Shown: in pieces, positions 63,706 to 64,000 of the stretch
Position numbering within the stretch: position 1 is the stretch's first letter
Layout of the letters: every line of letters starts with the position of its first letter
Made by a program: the position numbers and the translations under genes
The notes under the pieces: model-generated
Told to the model about the DNA's origin: nothing
Database searches by the model: none
What the model saw: the letters and a program-made list of their open reading frames with translations, nothing else
Source of the DNA: Erwinia sp. E602
GTDB taxonomy: Bacteria; Pseudomonadota; Gammaproteobacteria; Enterobacterales; Enterobacteriaceae
Reading direction: 5' to 3'
Length of the DNA stretch: 64,000 nucleotides
Assembly (NCBI RefSeq): GCF_018141005.1
Contig: NZ_CP046582.1
Span: 682,001-746,000 of the forward strand

Positions 63706-64000
63706 TGCATGTCCTTTGCGGTTGATAAAAGGGGCAATGCAAAAGCGTACCGGAGATAGCGCGGGCGATCACTCCGCTAAATCTTGATAAATGACATTAT
63801 CGGCCCACCGGCCGCCTCACCGTGTAGTTTTGCGGATCACCACCTTGCCGCAGTGCTGCTGGCAGTCAACATAATAGCGGCGACAACTCCGCGGTTGAGA
63901 AGCTTGTTATCAACTGAACAGGGGTCGCAACTCGACAGAGGGTGAGTTAGCCAGCGGGGGGGGAAGAGGCTCACCCGGTAAAGCGTACCGGAGGCGTTTC
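63706..64000. other. terminal 295 bases, nothing recognised
   Basis: Upstream of the PAS-LuxR gene; presumably holds its promoter. No gene, terminator or clear operator seen before the window ends. Confidence 0.4.

Overview
The window looks like a chromosomal segment of a gamma-proteobacterium of the order Enterobacterales, probably an Erwinia/Pantoea-type member of the Erwiniaceae. The basis is recognisable enterobacterial proteins (YlaC, FtnA, a full fecIRABCDE locus, an AscG-type repressor, BglA/BglB/BglG), a high background G+C, and enterobacterial Fur, CRP and PhoB site types. The genus is inferred; no rRNA, tRNA or CRISPR array was seen.

Layout, left to right. 1-6.1 kb: the C-terminal part of a YdcR-type MocR regulator, YlaC, an exported unknown, a ToxR-like membrane regulator with a co-encoded small membrane partner, and an OlsF-like bifunctional ornithine-lipid synthase behind a candidate Pho box. 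6.1-6.7 kb: a candidate type I toxin module encoding a 28-residue hydrophobic peptide. 6.9-14.1 kb: malonate decarboxylase operon mdcABCDEGH and an MdcR-like LysR regulator, without mdcF or mdcLM. 14.2-19.5 kb: an Fe3+/phosphonate/hexose-phosphate-type ABC importer and a PAP2 acid phosphatase, both preceded by Pho boxes. 19.6-22.5 kb: an SRPBCC protein, a GNAT protein, a Fur-boxed solitary binding protein and ferritin. 22.5-31.1 kb: a repeat-bearing intergenic region, then a TonB-dependent siderophore receptor divergent from a FecCDE-type ABC importer that ends in an RpiR/SIS regulator.

31.2-38.0 kb is the accessory region: an orphan protein resembling the PBECR2 nuclease domain, then a strikingly AT-rich four-gene operon (flavoprotein, ATP-grasp ligase, MFS exporter, NAT-like acyltransferase) under a perfect CRP half-site pair, followed by a second NAT-like gene of host-like composition. 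I read the operon as a small, horizontally acquired, possibly undescribed specialised-metabolite cluster.

38.2-44.7 kb: a beta-glucoside utilisation operon (PTS EIIB, EIIC, EIIA and two GH1 phospho-beta-glucosidases) divergent from an AscG-like LacI repressor, with an AscG-type operator between them. 44.8-52.7 kb: a Fur-controlled ferric citrate locus fecIRABCDE. 52.8-53.4 kb: a DinJ/YafQ toxin-antitoxin pair. 53.4-59.1 kb: an OprB-like porin, an EIIBC permease, BglB, a deleted bglF remnant, a RAT/terminator antitermination switch and BglG. 59.4-63.7 kb: a class III aminotransferase divergent from a LysR regulator, which overlaps an NCS1 permease tail to tail, and a PAS-LuxR regulator upstream of the permease.

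Three themes connect the genes: phosphate-starvation response (OlsF, ABC importer, acid phosphatase), iron supply and storage (two siderophore/citrate systems, one binding protein, ferritin), and use of plant-type beta-glucosides. All gene calls rest on reading protein motifs and recalled family similarity; no database search was run.
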